Below, piece by piece: positions 1-8,516 of a stretch of DNA of 64,000 nucleotides; within the stretch, counting starts at the first letter, position 1; each line of letters opens with the position of its first letter. A model generated the notes under the pieces. That model was not told the origin of the DNA. It worked only from the letters and a program-made list of their open reading frames with translations, and searched no databases. Source of the stretch: Candidatus Obscuribacterales bacterium (GTDB lineage Bacteria > Cyanobacteriota > Vampirovibrionia > Obscuribacterales > Obscuribacteraceae); assembly GCA_019752635.1 (NCBI GenBank), contig JAIELX010000032.1, forward strand, positions 62,001-126,000. The letters are read 5' to 3'. The translations under genes were made by a program, and so were the position numbers.

Positions 1-231
1 AAACGAAACGCGAGTAATCAATCCGGCGCTTTGCAAAGCGTAAAGTCTTTCCGCTAATGTTTTCGCGCTTATTCCTTTCAGTGATCGTTCCAGCTCCAGC
101 GGTCGCTTCGGACCGCTCAGCAGTTCTCGAACAATCTGAATAGTCCACTTATTAGAAATCAGATTCAGTGCGATGTCCATCGGGCAGCGACTGTGAGCGC
201 CAAGTGGTAAGTTGCCTCGTGACTCTTTCAC
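1..231 (-). CDS. HxlR-family winged-helix transcriptional regulator (3' end outside window)
   Basis: Translating the minus strand from the window edge gives an open frame whose protein reads CPMDIALNLISNKWTIQIV, then RELLSGPKRPLELERSL, then GISAKTLAERLYALQSAGLI. This is the HxlR-family winged-helix pattern: an N-terminal Cys-Pro, an SNKWT helix, and the IS.KTL..RL..L...GLI recognition helix. The family binds DNA as a dimer and often senses thiol or aldehyde stress through the conserved Cys. I chose a GTG start at 231; TTG at 249 is possible, and an in-frame TAG at 292-294 limits the 5' end. The C-terminal wing lies beyond position 1. Its target is unknown. The family call is firm; the start is less certain. 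Confidence 0.82.
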   Translation of the reverse strand, partial: MKESRGNLPLGAHSRCPMDIALNLISNKWTIQIVRELLSGPKRPLELERSLKGISAKTLAERLYALQSAGLITRVSF

Positions 232-433
232 ATCAGGTACCCGCAGCAAAACATGGAGACTAGCCCCTATAGTATCCTGACAGAATTGCCCCTAATAGTG
301 AATAACCTTTTGGGGGATTTTGTTGATCCCCTGTTTACGTTGGCGTCTCCCCTCGATCATCGCTAAACATAAGCGACACAGGAACTTTTACCGATTCTCA
401 CCGACTGTGCCCAAGTATGAAATAAGTGAAGTG
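232..433. promoter_or_regulatory. Intergenic region upstream of the HxlR gene
   Basis: This stretch lies between the HxlR start and the histidine-kinase stop and should hold the HxlR promoter reading leftwards. It contains a small inverted repeat, GGGGAT at 313-318 and ATCCCC at 326-331 with a 7-nt spacer. No T-run follows, so it is more likely an operator than a terminator. No coding frame was recognised. Confidence 0.3.
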
Positions 434-2344
434 TCATGGCCGCATTTCGTCACCGCCGGCAGACGGTGTCACGGCGCTGTCTAGTTGTTCGTGTGCCTGA
501 GCGGGGATACGGAACCAGAACTTGCTACCGGAGTTGACCTGGCTCTCAACGCCAATTTGTCCGCTGTGGGCCTCAACAATCAGCTTGCAAACTGTTAGTC
601 CGATACCGGTTCCCGCGTTTCGGCGCGCGTCCTTTGTTTCCGCTTGACTGAATCTTTCAAAAATTGTTTTGCACAATTCAGGAGGGATGCCGCGGCCCTT
701 ATCAGTCACGGTAAATTCCGCAAAATCTTCACCGCTTTCGCCGACGGCCACCTTCACGGTACTTCCCGGAGGTGAGAATTTAACGCCGTTCGAGAGCAGA
801 TTGACCAGAACTTGCACCAGGCGACCGCTGTCACAGTGCAGCTTTCGATGAAAGAAGTTGTTCTCCACTGCGATTGCGACTCCCTTTTGTTCCGCGTATC
901 CTTCTACGGCCGCAACTGATTGTTGAATGATTGGTTCAACATCGTACATTCCCGTCTCGAACGGCATTTTTCCCGATTCAAGTTTTTCAAGGTCCAGTAA
1001 ATCACCGATCAGCGTGTTCAATCGCTCAATATTGCGCACTGCAACTGTGAGTTTGTTCTCGACCGCTGTATTCACGGGACCAAGGACACCCGCCAGCACT
1101 AACTTTAGAACACTATAGACTGAAGTCAGAGGTGTTCTCAAATCGTGCGACACCATTTCGTAGAATTCTTGTTTCAGTCGTTCCACCTGTTTGCGATCGG
1201 TAATGTTTCTAGCCACGCAAAAAAGCGAGCGATCAGATTCGGACCAGTGGGCCGACCAAAGCGTGTCGACAACGTTGCCCCCTTTGCCAATAATGCGATT
1301 CTCGAAAAACAGATCGGGATCGACTCCTTTTAACTGCTCAAGACAGTCGATTGTTTTTGCGCAATCAGCTTCGAGAACATATTGAGTGACAGGAAATCCG
1401 ATCAATTCCTCCGACGAATAGCCCCAGACTTTGAGCACTGCAGGGTTCACCTTCAGGAATCGTCCGTTTTCGTCTAACGAGCAGATCACTTCTTGCGCGT
1501 GTAAAACAACTGCGCGCTCCTTTTGGTTAGCCTCGGAAATGGTAACAGCCATTTCATTGAATACCTGATCCAGGTGTGCAATTTCGTCGCTTCCCTGCAG
1601 TGGCGGATTGAGCTGTTGTCCTGCGCCGAGACGTCTTGTGTTGTCCAGCAGTACCGCCAGTCTCGCCGTAGTGGTACGGTTGAATGACAATGCCAGCGCC
1701 ACTGCCAAAACGACGTTGAATACAAGAAAAGCAATCAACAACTGTTTGAATGCTGCACGTTGGCGTCCTTGAATTTGGACGCCCTCATGCATTACGCGAT
1801 CGTTCTCCTGGCGCAGCTCACTGACCAGGGTGAAAAAGTGCAACAACTCCGGCTTAAGGGCCTGGACCTCAAACATTGCCGAGGTTGGATCCTCAACTTG
1901 ATTCAAAACCTTTTCCAGATCTTTAGTAAGCTTACTGGTGACTACGTGAAGAGCATTGAGATTCTTTAGTCGTTTAGGCTCTTTTCGCAACAAGTACTCA
2001 AGTCTGTCAAATTGCTCAGGAACTGGTTCAACGGACTTGTGGAACATCTCTATGAATTCAGGTCCGCGAACCGTCGCGGCGCCCATCAATGCCTTTAACG
2101 CTGAATTCATGCAGTAGTTTAGTGAGTTGAACGCATACAGTTGTTGCTTCGCATTCACTTCCGCCTCTACCTGTTGCTCGGCCTGATTGAGCATGCCCAG
2201 CAAACAGGTAACAAACACAACCTCAAACGCCAGCGGCACGGCGACGAGGATAAGTGCTTTGTGAGAGAGCTTCAGAGTAAACATTGGATGATTGCAGTCC
2301 CTATAAGGGAATTCTACCCTCTCAAAGCAATTGAGGCACGACAT
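434..2344 (-). CDS. Membrane sensor histidine kinase (TM - helical sensor - TM - HAMP - PAS - HisKA - HATPase)
   Basis: The 636-residue frame has a first membrane segment (about 29-51), a helical extracytoplasmic region of about 150 residues, and a second membrane segment (about 200-220). A HAMP-like linker, a PAS domain (about 280-385) and a HisKA box follow, with SHDLRTPLTS placing the phospho-His at about residue 400. The ATP-binding domain carries NLLSNGVKFSPPG, DKGRGIP and GTGIGLTVCK. It should autophosphorylate in response to a periplasmic or redox signal. No response regulator is adjacent, so its partner is unknown. It is the last gene of an apparent operon with the TonB-like and MeaB genes. 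An AGGGAG lies about 11 nt before the first ATG; a second ATG at 2284 (Met21) is also plausible. Confidence 0.9.
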   Translation of the reverse strand: MSCLNCFERVEFPYRDCNHPMFTLKLSHKALILVAVPLAFEVVFVTCLLGMLNQAEQQVEAEVNAKQQLYAFNSLNYCMNSALKALMGAATVRGPEFIEMFHKSVEPVPEQFDRLEYLLRKEPKRLKNLNALHVVTSKLTKDLEKVLNQVEDPTSAMFEVQALKPELLHFFTLVSELRQENDRVMHEGVQIQGRQRAAFKQLLIAFLVFNVVLAVALALSFNRTTTARLAVLLDNTRRLGAGQQLNPPLQGSDEIAHLDQVFNEMAVTISEANQKERAVVLHAQEVICSLDENGRFLKVNPAVLKVWGYSSEELIGFPVTQYVLEADCAKTIDCLEQLKGVDPDLFFENRIIGKGGNVVDTLWSAHWSESDRSLFCVARNITDRKQVERLKQEFYEMVSHDLRTPLTSVYSVLKLVLAGVLGPVNTAVENKLTVAVRNIERLNTLIGDLLDLEKLESGKMPFETGMYDVEPIIQQSVAAVEGYAEQKGVAIAVENNFFHRKLHCDSGRLVQVLVNLLSNGVKFSPPGSTVKVAVGESGEDFAEFTVTDKGRGIPPELCKTIFERFSQAETKDARRNAGTGIGLTVCKLIVEAHSGQIGVESQVNSGSKFWFRIPAQAHEQLDSAVTPSAGGDEMRP

Positions 2345-2375
2345 GCGCCGGGACTCCCTAGGCGCTGCGATTCAA

Positions 2376-2927
2376 CTACGGGCTCTCCACCGGTATCGGT
2401 GACACAGGACCACTCATCGGCGGAATGCCATCATCGAACATTATTTTCAGCGGCGCGAACCGCGCCGGATCGAAGATAACGACCATGTTTCGCGGGCTGT
2501 TAAATTCGCGGGGCGGGCGCGGAAACGGAGAGCAAGATACAACGGCGTCCAGCATTGACTGGTCCAACCGCCGACAGACATCGTATAGCTCATTTCTATG
2601 CACTGGCAGGACCGATTCAAGCGCGCAGTGACGCAGTTTCACATTCTCCGCCACGCCTTTGCGGTTTATTCGAAAGGAAACCACGCAGCGCCCGTATGCG
2701 CACAATTCCGCAGGCACCTGATTCCAATTCGAAGCTTCGCCCCATTTGTTTCGCAACCGCATGTCGATTAGTTTGAAATAGTTTGCAATGCCGTAGCCAT
2801 AGTCTTCGCCTTCGTATGGTGCGGCCAAAGCAGCACCACTGCCGGTGACAGAAAGAGATAGAATTGCCCCGAAAAGCGAAATACGCAGAAAGCGCAAACA
2901 ACGAGAGAAGCCTCGCGAGTTGCGCAT
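2376..2927 (-). CDS. Secreted TonB C-terminal-like domain protein
   Basis: The product has an N-terminal signal peptide, with a basic start, a hydrophobic stretch and an ALAAP cleavage region. A single domain of about 130 residues follows that resembles the TonB/TolA C-terminal fold: an N-terminal helix, then CVVSFRINRKGVAENVKL, then an aliphatic helix D..MLDAV, then a PFPRPP loop. Such stand-alone secreted domains occur in this lineage with no known partner. The ATG at 2927 is preferred over the GTG at 2933 because GGTGGAG sits about 5 nt before it. The MeaB stop codon overlaps the GTG, which indicates translational coupling. The Cys residues (C72 region, C100 region and near the C-terminus) may form disulfides outside the cytoplasm. 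The exact role is unknown. Confidence 0.6.
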   Translation of the reverse strand: MRNSRGFSRCLRFLRISLFGAILSLSVTGSGAALAAPYEGEDYGYGIANYFKLIDMRLRNKWGEASNWNQVPAELCAYGRCVVSFRINRKGVAENVKLRHCALESVLPVHRNELYDVCRRLDQSMLDAVVSCSPFPRPPREFNSPRNMVVIFDPARFAPLKIMFDDGIPPMSGPVSPIPVESP

Positions 2928-2929
2928 CG

Positions 2930-3922
2930 TCACTCCACCGCAGGTTGCCTGGACTTCCCGAACAAGTCTTCCATCACCGCCTCAGCAGCACAATGAGGAT
3001 CCATTTCCTGGCGAAGCATCTTCTGCAAAACACTCTGCACCCCGGAGGAATGTTCAAGTGAATCTTTGAGATTTTTTCTGGCGATGTCCGCGACCAGCTC
3101 GGTCAGCTCACTCTCCACTCGACGCTTTCGTCGCTCCGTAAGCTGATTCGACTCGTCGAGGTACTTCTTATGCTCCTGAATGGACAGCCAAACAGCATTC
3201 ACGTTTTGATTGGTTTCAGCGTTTGTGACTTGCACCGGCTGCTTCCAAGCCTGGCCTCGGTTAGACAACTCAAGGCTGGCCAGAATTTCCGACGCAGTTT
3301 TGTTTGCCCCCGGCAGGTCACCTTTGTTTACTACAAAAACATCGCCTATTTCCATGATGCCGGACTTGATAGCTTGAACATCATCGCCGGATCCCGGCAT
3401 TAAGACCAGCACCGTAGTGTCGGCGGTCTCGGCGATTGCCAATTCGGATTGCCCCACCCCCACGGTTTCAATGATGACGACCTGATTGCCTGCGGCTTCC
3501 ATCATGCGCACCGCATCGTAGGTGGCCAGCGCCGTGCCGCCGCTATGCCCGCGGTTGGCCATTGATCGAATGAAAACATTCTTATCGAGCGTGTGCCCTT
3601 GCATGCGAATTCGGTCGCCGAGAATGGCACCGCCGGAGAAGGGACTGGAAGGGTCAATTGCAAGCACACCTACTTTCAGTCCGTCAGAACGAATTTGACT
3701 GATCAACGCATCCACTAGCGTCGACTTACCCACTCCGGGAGGTCCGGTGATACCAATCAGATGCGCGCGTCCTGCATACGGAAAGAGCCTGCGCACCAAC
3801 CAGGCAGCTTCATCGCCGCCATCTTCAACTATGCTTAGCGCTCTTGCCAGCGAGCGACGGTCACCGTTGACCAGGTCCGCAGCAATTTTTTCCAGTGAGA
3901 ACTCCAAAGTCTTTATGCTCAT
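2930..3922 (-). CDS. meaB: MeaB/ArgK-family P-loop GTPase
   Basis: This is a G3E-family GTPase of the MeaB (methylmalonyl-CoA mutase chaperone, formerly LAO/AO ATPase) group. It shows the Walker A motif GPPGVGKSTLVDAL, the switch region DPSSPFSGGAILGDRIRM, RSMANRGHSGG, ETVGVGQSE, and the base-recognition motif VNKGD. In known systems the protein protects and reloads the B12-dependent mutase. No mutase or B12 gene is in this window, so the client is unseen. The start at 3922 is chosen because GGAGG lies 4 nt before that ATG; an upstream in-frame ATG at 3973 has no such site. It is first in the operon with the TonB-like protein and the histidine kinase. Family assignment is secure; the partner is inference. 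Confidence 0.92.
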   Translation of the reverse strand: MSIKTLEFSLEKIAADLVNGDRRSLARALSIVEDGGDEAAWLVRRLFPYAGRAHLIGITGPPGVGKSTLVDALISQIRSDGLKVGVLAIDPSSPFSGGAILGDRIRMQGHTLDKNVFIRSMANRGHSGGTALATYDAVRMMEAAGNQVVIIETVGVGQSELAIAETADTTVLVLMPGSGDDVQAIKSGIMEIGDVFVVNKGDLPGANKTASEILASLELSNRGQAWKQPVQVTNAETNQNVNAVWLSIQEHKKYLDESNQLTERRKRRVESELTELVADIARKNLKDSLEHSSGVQSVLQKMLRQEMDPHCAAEAVMEDLFGKSRQPAVE

Positions 3923-4022
3923 GTTGCCTCCGGTCTGAGATTCTATCAAGCCGGACGTCGGGGAACATTTCAAGCTACACTTAGTCGATGGTGATGTGAA
4001 GTGTTTTTGGCGGGATTTGTCT

Positions 4023-4514
4023 ATGAATCGTCTTAGAATTGCTCATTTACTAGTATTGCTTTGTCTGGGTTCGCTTTCGCTTCCCGCGGCAGAAGCCCTT
4101 CCACAGAACTTTGAGTTCCGCGACGGACAAGGAGAAGAAATCAAGATAGAAAATGGCTGGTTCGGGCGAAAGAAGAAAGTAGTCAAGGATCGCATGGGCA
4201 ATAAGTTCGAGTCCAAGAGAGGGCTCTTCGGCTCCACCTCCACCGAAGCCAGCGTCATGGGTAACTCCGTCAAAAGGAAGAAGGGACTTTTCGGCACCTC
4301 CGACATTGAGGGTAGCACCATATTCGGTGACAAGGTGACAACGAAAAAAGGTATTTTCGGAAGGCGCACCACTTCCGTCGACGTTAGCGGCAGCGCGGCC
4401 ATGATCAAAGGGCTATTCGGAGCCAAGCCCCCGGCTAAGTCGCTAGAGGCGCTGATGCCGAGCGGAACAGCCCCCGTGCCCGTCGGCGACGAAGCATTCG
4501 CGCCGTCGCCCTGA
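4023..4514 (+). CDS. Secreted protein with five GLFG-type repeats
   Basis: I do not recognise a named family. The product (163 residues from the ATG at 4023, with GCGGGA about 10 nt upstream) has a signal peptide ending near LPAAEA. It then shows a short repeat starting with G[LWI]FG at residues 45, 67, 88, 110 and 130, a spacing of 20-22 residues. Each unit is basic just before the motif (KRGLFG, KKGLFG, KKGIFG) and continues with polar residues and a G-[ND]-[SK]-V/K segment. The pattern suggests stacked beta-hairpin or solenoid turns outside the cytoplasm. It runs divergently from meaB and convergently towards nagA. An upstream ATG at 3996 would put nine extra residues before the signal peptide. 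Confidence 0.7.
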   Translation: MNRLRIAHLLVLLCLGSLSLPAAEALPQNFEFRDGQGEEIKIENGWFGRKKKVVKDRMGNKFESKRGLFGSTSTEASVMGNSVKRKKGLFGTSDIEGSTIFGDKVTTKKGIFGRRTTSVDVSGSAAMIKGLFGAKPPAKSLEALMPSGTAPVPVGDEAFAPSP

Positions 4515-4524
4515 GTACTTCAAA

Positions 4525-5643
4525 CTAAGCACGCGCAGCCTGAGATGCACCAGTAGCGAGTTTTCCGTTGAAGATCACATGACGGATCGCCAGCGTTTTC
4601 GTATCCCAAACCACCATGTCGGCAACTGCCCCCGGACGCAGAACACCGAGTTGGTTTGATAGGCCCAATGTATTGGCCGGATTATAGGACGCCATTTTGA
4701 TCGCGTCGGAAAACGAACTGATTCCCCATTGCACACAATTTCGAACAGCTTCACACAAATAAATTGATGCGCCTACCAATCCTCCCTGTGAGGTACCGAC
4801 CTTAGCTATATCGGTCACCAGAATAGTGGAGTCGACACCCTTGCACCGTTCTATCAGTGCAGCGGCTGCAGGACTGAGGTGCAACCCGTCGCAGATCATG
4901 CAACACGTCACTCGTCGATCCAATAAAGCAGCGCCGACGGCACCGGGCTCGCGATGATGCAACGGTGGCAAGGCATTGAAAGTATGTGTCATCAAATCAA
5001 CGCCGCGATCGAAAGCGGCGCCGGCCTCGGCAAAAGTAGCATTTGAGTGTCCGAGAGCCACTTTTACGCCCTTCGATTGCAGCCATTCAATACATTGGCC
5101 GGAAGGGTCAAGTTCCGGAGCTAAAGTAATCAGTTTCACCGATTCGTCGACAAGCTGCTGCACTATTGCAAGCTCTAGCGGCTGGAGATGCTGAGGAGGG
5201 TGCACGCCAGGTCGAGCCGGGGAGAGGAACGGTCCTTCCAGATGGATTCCCGGCATTCGTACCATGCCGTCGATCGCTTGTTCGACCACGCCCGCACCGC
5301 ACTTCTGACTCAAGAAGTCTCGCGTCCGTTTCGTTTGCTCAATGTCGCCGGTTATCAGCGTCGGCAATATCGTAGTAACTCCGCGGTGCAGGAGCTCTTT
5401 GCTAAATTCGGCGACTTCCTCTAGACCCGGCTCACTCCAGAAATCGCAAGGAGGCCCGCCGTTGACTTGCAAATCGACCAGGCCGGGAGTGACATAGCAG
5501 CCGCCGGCATCAATCACGCGATCGACGTTAGCAGAATCACACGTTCCCAATCCGCCGACGAGCGCGCCGTCAGTCCAAATGTCCGTAACCCTATCCTCTA
5601 AAGGGGTTACAACAATACCGCCCTGTATTAACAACTTTGCCAT
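4525..5643 (-). CDS. nagA: N-acetylglucosamine-6-phosphate deacetylase
   Basis: This is an amidohydrolase-fold enzyme that removes acetate from GlcNAc-6-phosphate, feeding amino-sugar recycling from peptidoglycan or chitin. It shows PGLVDLQVNGG, the metal-site motif HLEGPF, GHSNA, THTFNALPPLHHREPG, the substrate loop CDGLHLSP and the catalytic Asp region VTDIAKVG. The C-terminus closes the small beta-domain with NPANTLGL and GAVADMVVWD. At 372 residues it matches the usual family length. GAGG sits a few nucleotides before the ATG. No nagB or sugar transporter is adjacent, so the gene stands alone here. A nested inverted repeat lies in its promoter region at 5690-5729. The call is confident. 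Confidence 0.95.
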   Translation of the reverse strand: MAKLLIQGGIVVTPLEDRVTDIWTDGALVGGLGTCDSANVDRVIDAGGCYVTPGLVDLQVNGGPPCDFWSEPGLEEVAEFSKELLHRGVTTILPTLITGDIEQTKRTRDFLSQKCGAGVVEQAIDGMVRMPGIHLEGPFLSPARPGVHPPQHLQPLELAIVQQLVDESVKLITLAPELDPSGQCIEWLQSKGVKVALGHSNATFAEAGAAFDRGVDLMTHTFNALPPLHHREPGAVGAALLDRRVTCCMICDGLHLSPAAAALIERCKGVDSTILVTDIAKVGTSQGGLVGASIYLCEAVRNCVQWGISSFSDAIKMASYNPANTLGLSNQLGVLRPGAVADMVVWDTKTLAIRHVIFNGKLATGASQAARA

Positions 5644-5689
5644 AGGTCCTCAAGCCATTCAGGAACAAACAATGAAGCCATTTTTATAG

Positions 5690-5729
5690 TTAATATTGGC
5701 ATAAAGCCCCTACAACCGGGGAATATTAA
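5690..5729. promoter_or_regulatory. Nested inverted repeat in the nagA / coiled-coil gene divergent promoter
   Basis: TTAATATT at 5690-5697 is exactly complementary to AATATTAA at 5722-5729. Inside it CCCC (5707-5710) pairs with GGGG (5718-5721). The element lies between the nagA start (5643, leftward) and the coiled-coil gene (about 5769, rightward), where a shared operator would be expected. It could also fold as an RNA hairpin. The regulator is unknown. Confidence 0.4.
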
Positions 5730-5768
5730 TGTTTGGCAGTAGGGCGTACTAGTCCAAAACAAGAAGTC

Positions 5769-6239
5769 ATGCAGGAAACTAACAGAGGCGTCAATCCGCT
5801 TACCGGACGTCAGTGGGATTTAAACTCACTGATTCAGAAGCTATTGGAGTTGCAAGACGCACTGTTGGAGTCTCAAGAGAAGAACATTTCCCTCTCCGCT
5901 CAGATTCGTGATCTGGAGCGCCAAGTCCGCGATGCGGAAGATCTTCGCATAGAGCATGAAAATCAAGCACAGCTTCTTGCAGACAAAACCAGAGAAAATA
6001 AGTATCTTCACCAGGAGCTTTCGCGCATGAGCAGTATGCTGAGCGTGCGTTTGCAGGATACGGAAGAGCTACGCTCCACAATTATAGAATTGCAGCACCA
6101 GGTCAAGACTTCGCAGTCCGAACGAGACTTGCTGGCCATCATGTTGACGGAAGCCGAAGCCCAGGCAAAACAAACCAACAGAGGCGACACTGTTAGCAAG
6201 GAAAAACCAGGCAACTGGCCCTTTGGCAAAAACAAATAG
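5769..6239 (+). CDS. Cytoplasmic coiled-coil protein
   Basis: I do not recognise a named family. The product has no signal peptide or membrane segment. After about 20 residues it becomes a nearly continuous coiled coil (roughly LLELQDALLESQEKN through VKTSQSERDLL), rich in Glu, Gln, Leu and Arg, ending in a short basic, Trp-containing tail (PGNWPFGKNK). Such proteins often act as scaffolds or cell-division helpers, but nothing here fixes a role. The start is uncertain: ATG at 5769 has only a weak AAGAAG site, and a TTG at 5733 would add 12 residues behind a GGGGA. It runs divergently from nagA. Confidence 0.6.
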   Translation: MQETNRGVNPLTGRQWDLNSLIQKLLELQDALLESQEKNISLSAQIRDLERQVRDAEDLRIEHENQAQLLADKTRENKYLHQELSRMSSMLSVRLQDTEELRSTIIELQHQVKTSQSERDLLAIMLTEAEAQAKQTNRGDTVSKEKPGNWPFGKNK

Positions 6240-6341
6240 GGCGGTACGGGCACCGTTTCCGGTATCACCGCAGAAACACCGCGAGTGATCGTCCCGAACG
6301 CGTGGAGCCTAAACACTTCGGCAGGAATGCCGGGAGATTTG

Positions 6342-7301
6342 CTATTTTTCCGCCGGTTTGGCACGATCAAACACGGGAAAAAACGTGGCAGCACCGCACA
6401 TCACCAGAAGCATCAATGTCACCAGTCGCAGTGCCATGTTCACATCGGCGCCCCCCGGGTATTGATATCGCGCGTACAGGGTCGAAGCTACCCATTCGCT
6501 AACGCCCAGCCCCATAGGGGTTAGGGGAACAATTGCCGAAAGATTCACAATTGGGGTCAGCCCGAAAACGCTCAACGGCGGCACGACCAAACTCATCGCC
6601 ACGAATGCAAAATAAGTACCGGCCATAATGCACACGTGTCCGGGGATGGTGAGAATCAGCCCCTCAAGCAGCTTTTTCCTGTGATCTCGATAGCTCACAA
6701 GCGCTTCGTGTACCCGATCGAAAATCCGCCAGCGACGCAGTGGCGATAATAGATTGGAGAATCGTTCGCTCAAAATCACCAGAGTGATTCCAATAAGTCC
6801 CGCCAGCGCCATCCAAAGGAAGCACACAAAAATCGCTAAGAGCGAATCATATCGCTGGAGCAGCAAAAGCCCGCCAAATACTGCACCGAGAGAAATCATG
6901 CTCGTTAGCCCGATCAGGCGGTCCATCACCAGCGTCGATACAATCTTGACGGTCTGGCCCGGGCAGCGGCGCAAGGCATAAACGGCGCGGCTACCATCCA
7001 ATCCTAAACCGGACGGCACGAATATAGATGCGAAATATCCAATCAATCCAATGTGTATAGATTCGCGCAGCTCGATGTCCAAATTTTGAGCCTTAGCCAA
7101 AAGATACCAGCGAAACAACGGACCTAGCAGCATCGGTATCTGCAGAACCGCAACCAGGCACATCCAACTTTGGTTTGCCGAAGCGATCTTCGAAAAATTC
7201 AACTGTCCGGATTGGATTAGCCAATAGACAATCCCGCCTGCCAGGCAACACTTCAAAAGAAATGAAGCCACATCCTTCGGCTGAACTTTCGCAAGCTTCA
7301 A
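6342..7301 (-). CDS. LPG synthase transmembrane-region / flippase-like integral membrane protein
   Basis: This 319-residue integral membrane protein belongs to the lysylphosphatidylglycerol-synthase transmembrane (UPF0104/AglD-type) family. Diagnostic parts are the GLIGYFASIFVPSGLG loop near residue 85, the LVMDRLIGL helix near 125, and the C-terminal LTPMGLGVSEW segment. I count about eight hydrophobic segments. Only the membrane domain is present; the cytoplasmic acyltransferase half of MprF is absent, so lipid lysylation is not expected. Members are thought to move or bind lipids or lipid-linked sugars. It starts 19 nt after the pspA stop on the same strand, suggesting co-transcription and a membrane-stress connection. 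Confidence 0.85.
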   Translation of the reverse strand: MKLAKVQPKDVASFLLKCCLAGGIVYWLIQSGQLNFSKIASANQSWMCLVAVLQIPMLLGPLFRWYLLAKAQNLDIELRESIHIGLIGYFASIFVPSGLGLDGSRAVYALRRCPGQTVKIVSTLVMDRLIGLTSMISLGAVFGGLLLLQRYDSLLAIFVCFLWMALAGLIGITLVILSERFSNLLSPLRRWRIFDRVHEALVSYRDHRKKLLEGLILTIPGHVCIMAGTYFAFVAMSLVVPPLSVFGLTPIVNLSAIVPLTPMGLGVSEWVASTLYARYQYPGGADVNMALRLVTLMLLVMCGAATFFPVFDRAKPAEK

Positions 7302-7320
7302 TTATGATTACCGAATCGGA

Positions 7321-8052
7321 CTACTTTTCACTGTCTTCGACATCAACTAAGTCGGCCGAGTCAACGTATGCCGGCTCTTTCTTTTCGACTATTAGTTTCG
7401 GCCCGGGACCCATCCCTTTTAAGGCCATCAATTCAGCTTCGATGTCCACTTGTCCTTCGAAGCTCTTAAATTTCTTGTCGAGATTGTCTGAACCCAGCTC
7501 AGCATACGCCGCAGCTTTCGATTCGCGCTCGAGTACTTTTTGCTCCATTTTATCCATGACTGATAACGCGCCATCGGCAGTTGTCTTGGACAAAATTTCG
7601 TTTGCTTTGCTTGTTGCTTGAGCCGCTTTGTCGCGAGCAATCAGCACCTGCTTCTTTGTATAGGCCTTTTGAACTTCGCCTTCCAACTCGGTCAGACGCT
7701 GCCTCAATGTGTTAGTAGCCTCTTTTTGCGACCGAAGCTGTGTTTCCAAATCGTTGGCTGCTTGCGCGTACTGTGTTTTGCGCTGCAGAGCCTGGCGAGC
7801 CAAGTCGTCATTACTCTGCTGAACAGCCATGGAAGCGCGATTATGCCAGGTAGCGGCCTGGTCCTTATTCTTTTGAAGCTGTTGTTCAAGCTGCTTTTCG
7901 GTGGCAATTGCCTGAGCAACCGCTTGCCGAACCTGAATCAAGTTGGACTGCAACTCTTGATATGTCTGCTCCAGCATCATTTCGGGGTCTTCCATTTTCC
8001 CCATGATGCTGTTGAGAAAAGCTTTTACCAGTGAAGCGAATCGCTGGAACAT
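7321..8052 (-). CDS. pspA: PspA/IM30 (Vipp1) family membrane-stress protein
   Basis: The 243-residue product begins MFQRFASLVKAFLNSIMGKM, the amphipathic membrane-binding helix of PspA/Vipp1, followed by EDPEMMLEQTYQELQ and long alpha-helical hairpins of the ESCRT-III-like fold. It continues through KKQVLIARDKAAQA, typical of the alpha2-alpha3 hairpin, to a short acidic tail. The family polymerises on damaged membranes to keep them sealed; in cyanobacteria Vipp1 also supports thylakoids. The product lacks the long positively charged Vipp1 C-terminal extension, so PspA-like is the safer name. AAGGAAGGAG precedes the ATG by about 10 nt. It likely forms an operon with the downstream flippase-like gene. 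Confidence 0.92.
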   Translation of the reverse strand: MFQRFASLVKAFLNSIMGKMEDPEMMLEQTYQELQSNLIQVRQAVAQAIATEKQLEQQLQKNKDQAATWHNRASMAVQQSNDDLARQALQRKTQYAQAANDLETQLRSQKEATNTLRQRLTELEGEVQKAYTKKQVLIARDKAAQATSKANEILSKTTADGALSVMDKMEQKVLERESKAAAYAELGSDNLDKKFKSFEGQVDIEAELMALKGMGPGPKLIVEKKEPAYVDSADLVDVEDSEK

Positions 8053-8516
8053 GCTGTCCGAACTCCTTCCTTATCGACTGACTGCCAGGCCGGGTCATGC
8101 GCTGCCTTGCTAAGCGTTGAACAATAAGTCTATCAAAGACACACTTAATGTTATGCCCATTTATTTGGGATTCTACATGACGGCACGGAAGTGCGCTTGT
8201 GCCCATGGCAAGCCGAGTTCCGCAAGAGTCCCGATTTAGAGGAAGCTTTTTCGGTACGACTACCAACCCTGGGCTCGTTAAGACGGATGTCATGCGGACG
8301 AGACAGTTTTTCGCAGTCTTTTTATAACGGTAACGGAATTACATACTGCTTTCTCTTGTCTTCATCAATCCGATGTCAGTTGCAACCGGGTACGGACCGA
8401 TTCAATTTCACGTCCACAGTACTAGTCGAATGTGCGCACAAGAACTAAAGTGAAAGTATCGAAACGCCCGGTCGGAACTGCAAACTATTTGCGCCGCTTC
8501 AAGTGAGGAGAACCTA
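8053..8516. other. 464-bp intergenic region between pspA and the ATP synthase operon
   Basis: No coding sequence was recognised on either strand. The region lies between two divergent transcription units and should contain both promoters. The best Shine-Dalgarno site is the GAGGAG just before the atpI ATG at 8517. I did not find a -35/-10 pair good enough to call. Confidence 0.5.

Noticed and set aside
5729..5752. Short ATG-led frame just upstream of the coiled-coil gene
   Set aside because: It stops after seven codons and has no Shine-Dalgarno.
8191..8448. 85-residue frame in the gap before atpI
   Set aside because: It has no ribosome-binding site or recognisable domain; its composition looks random.
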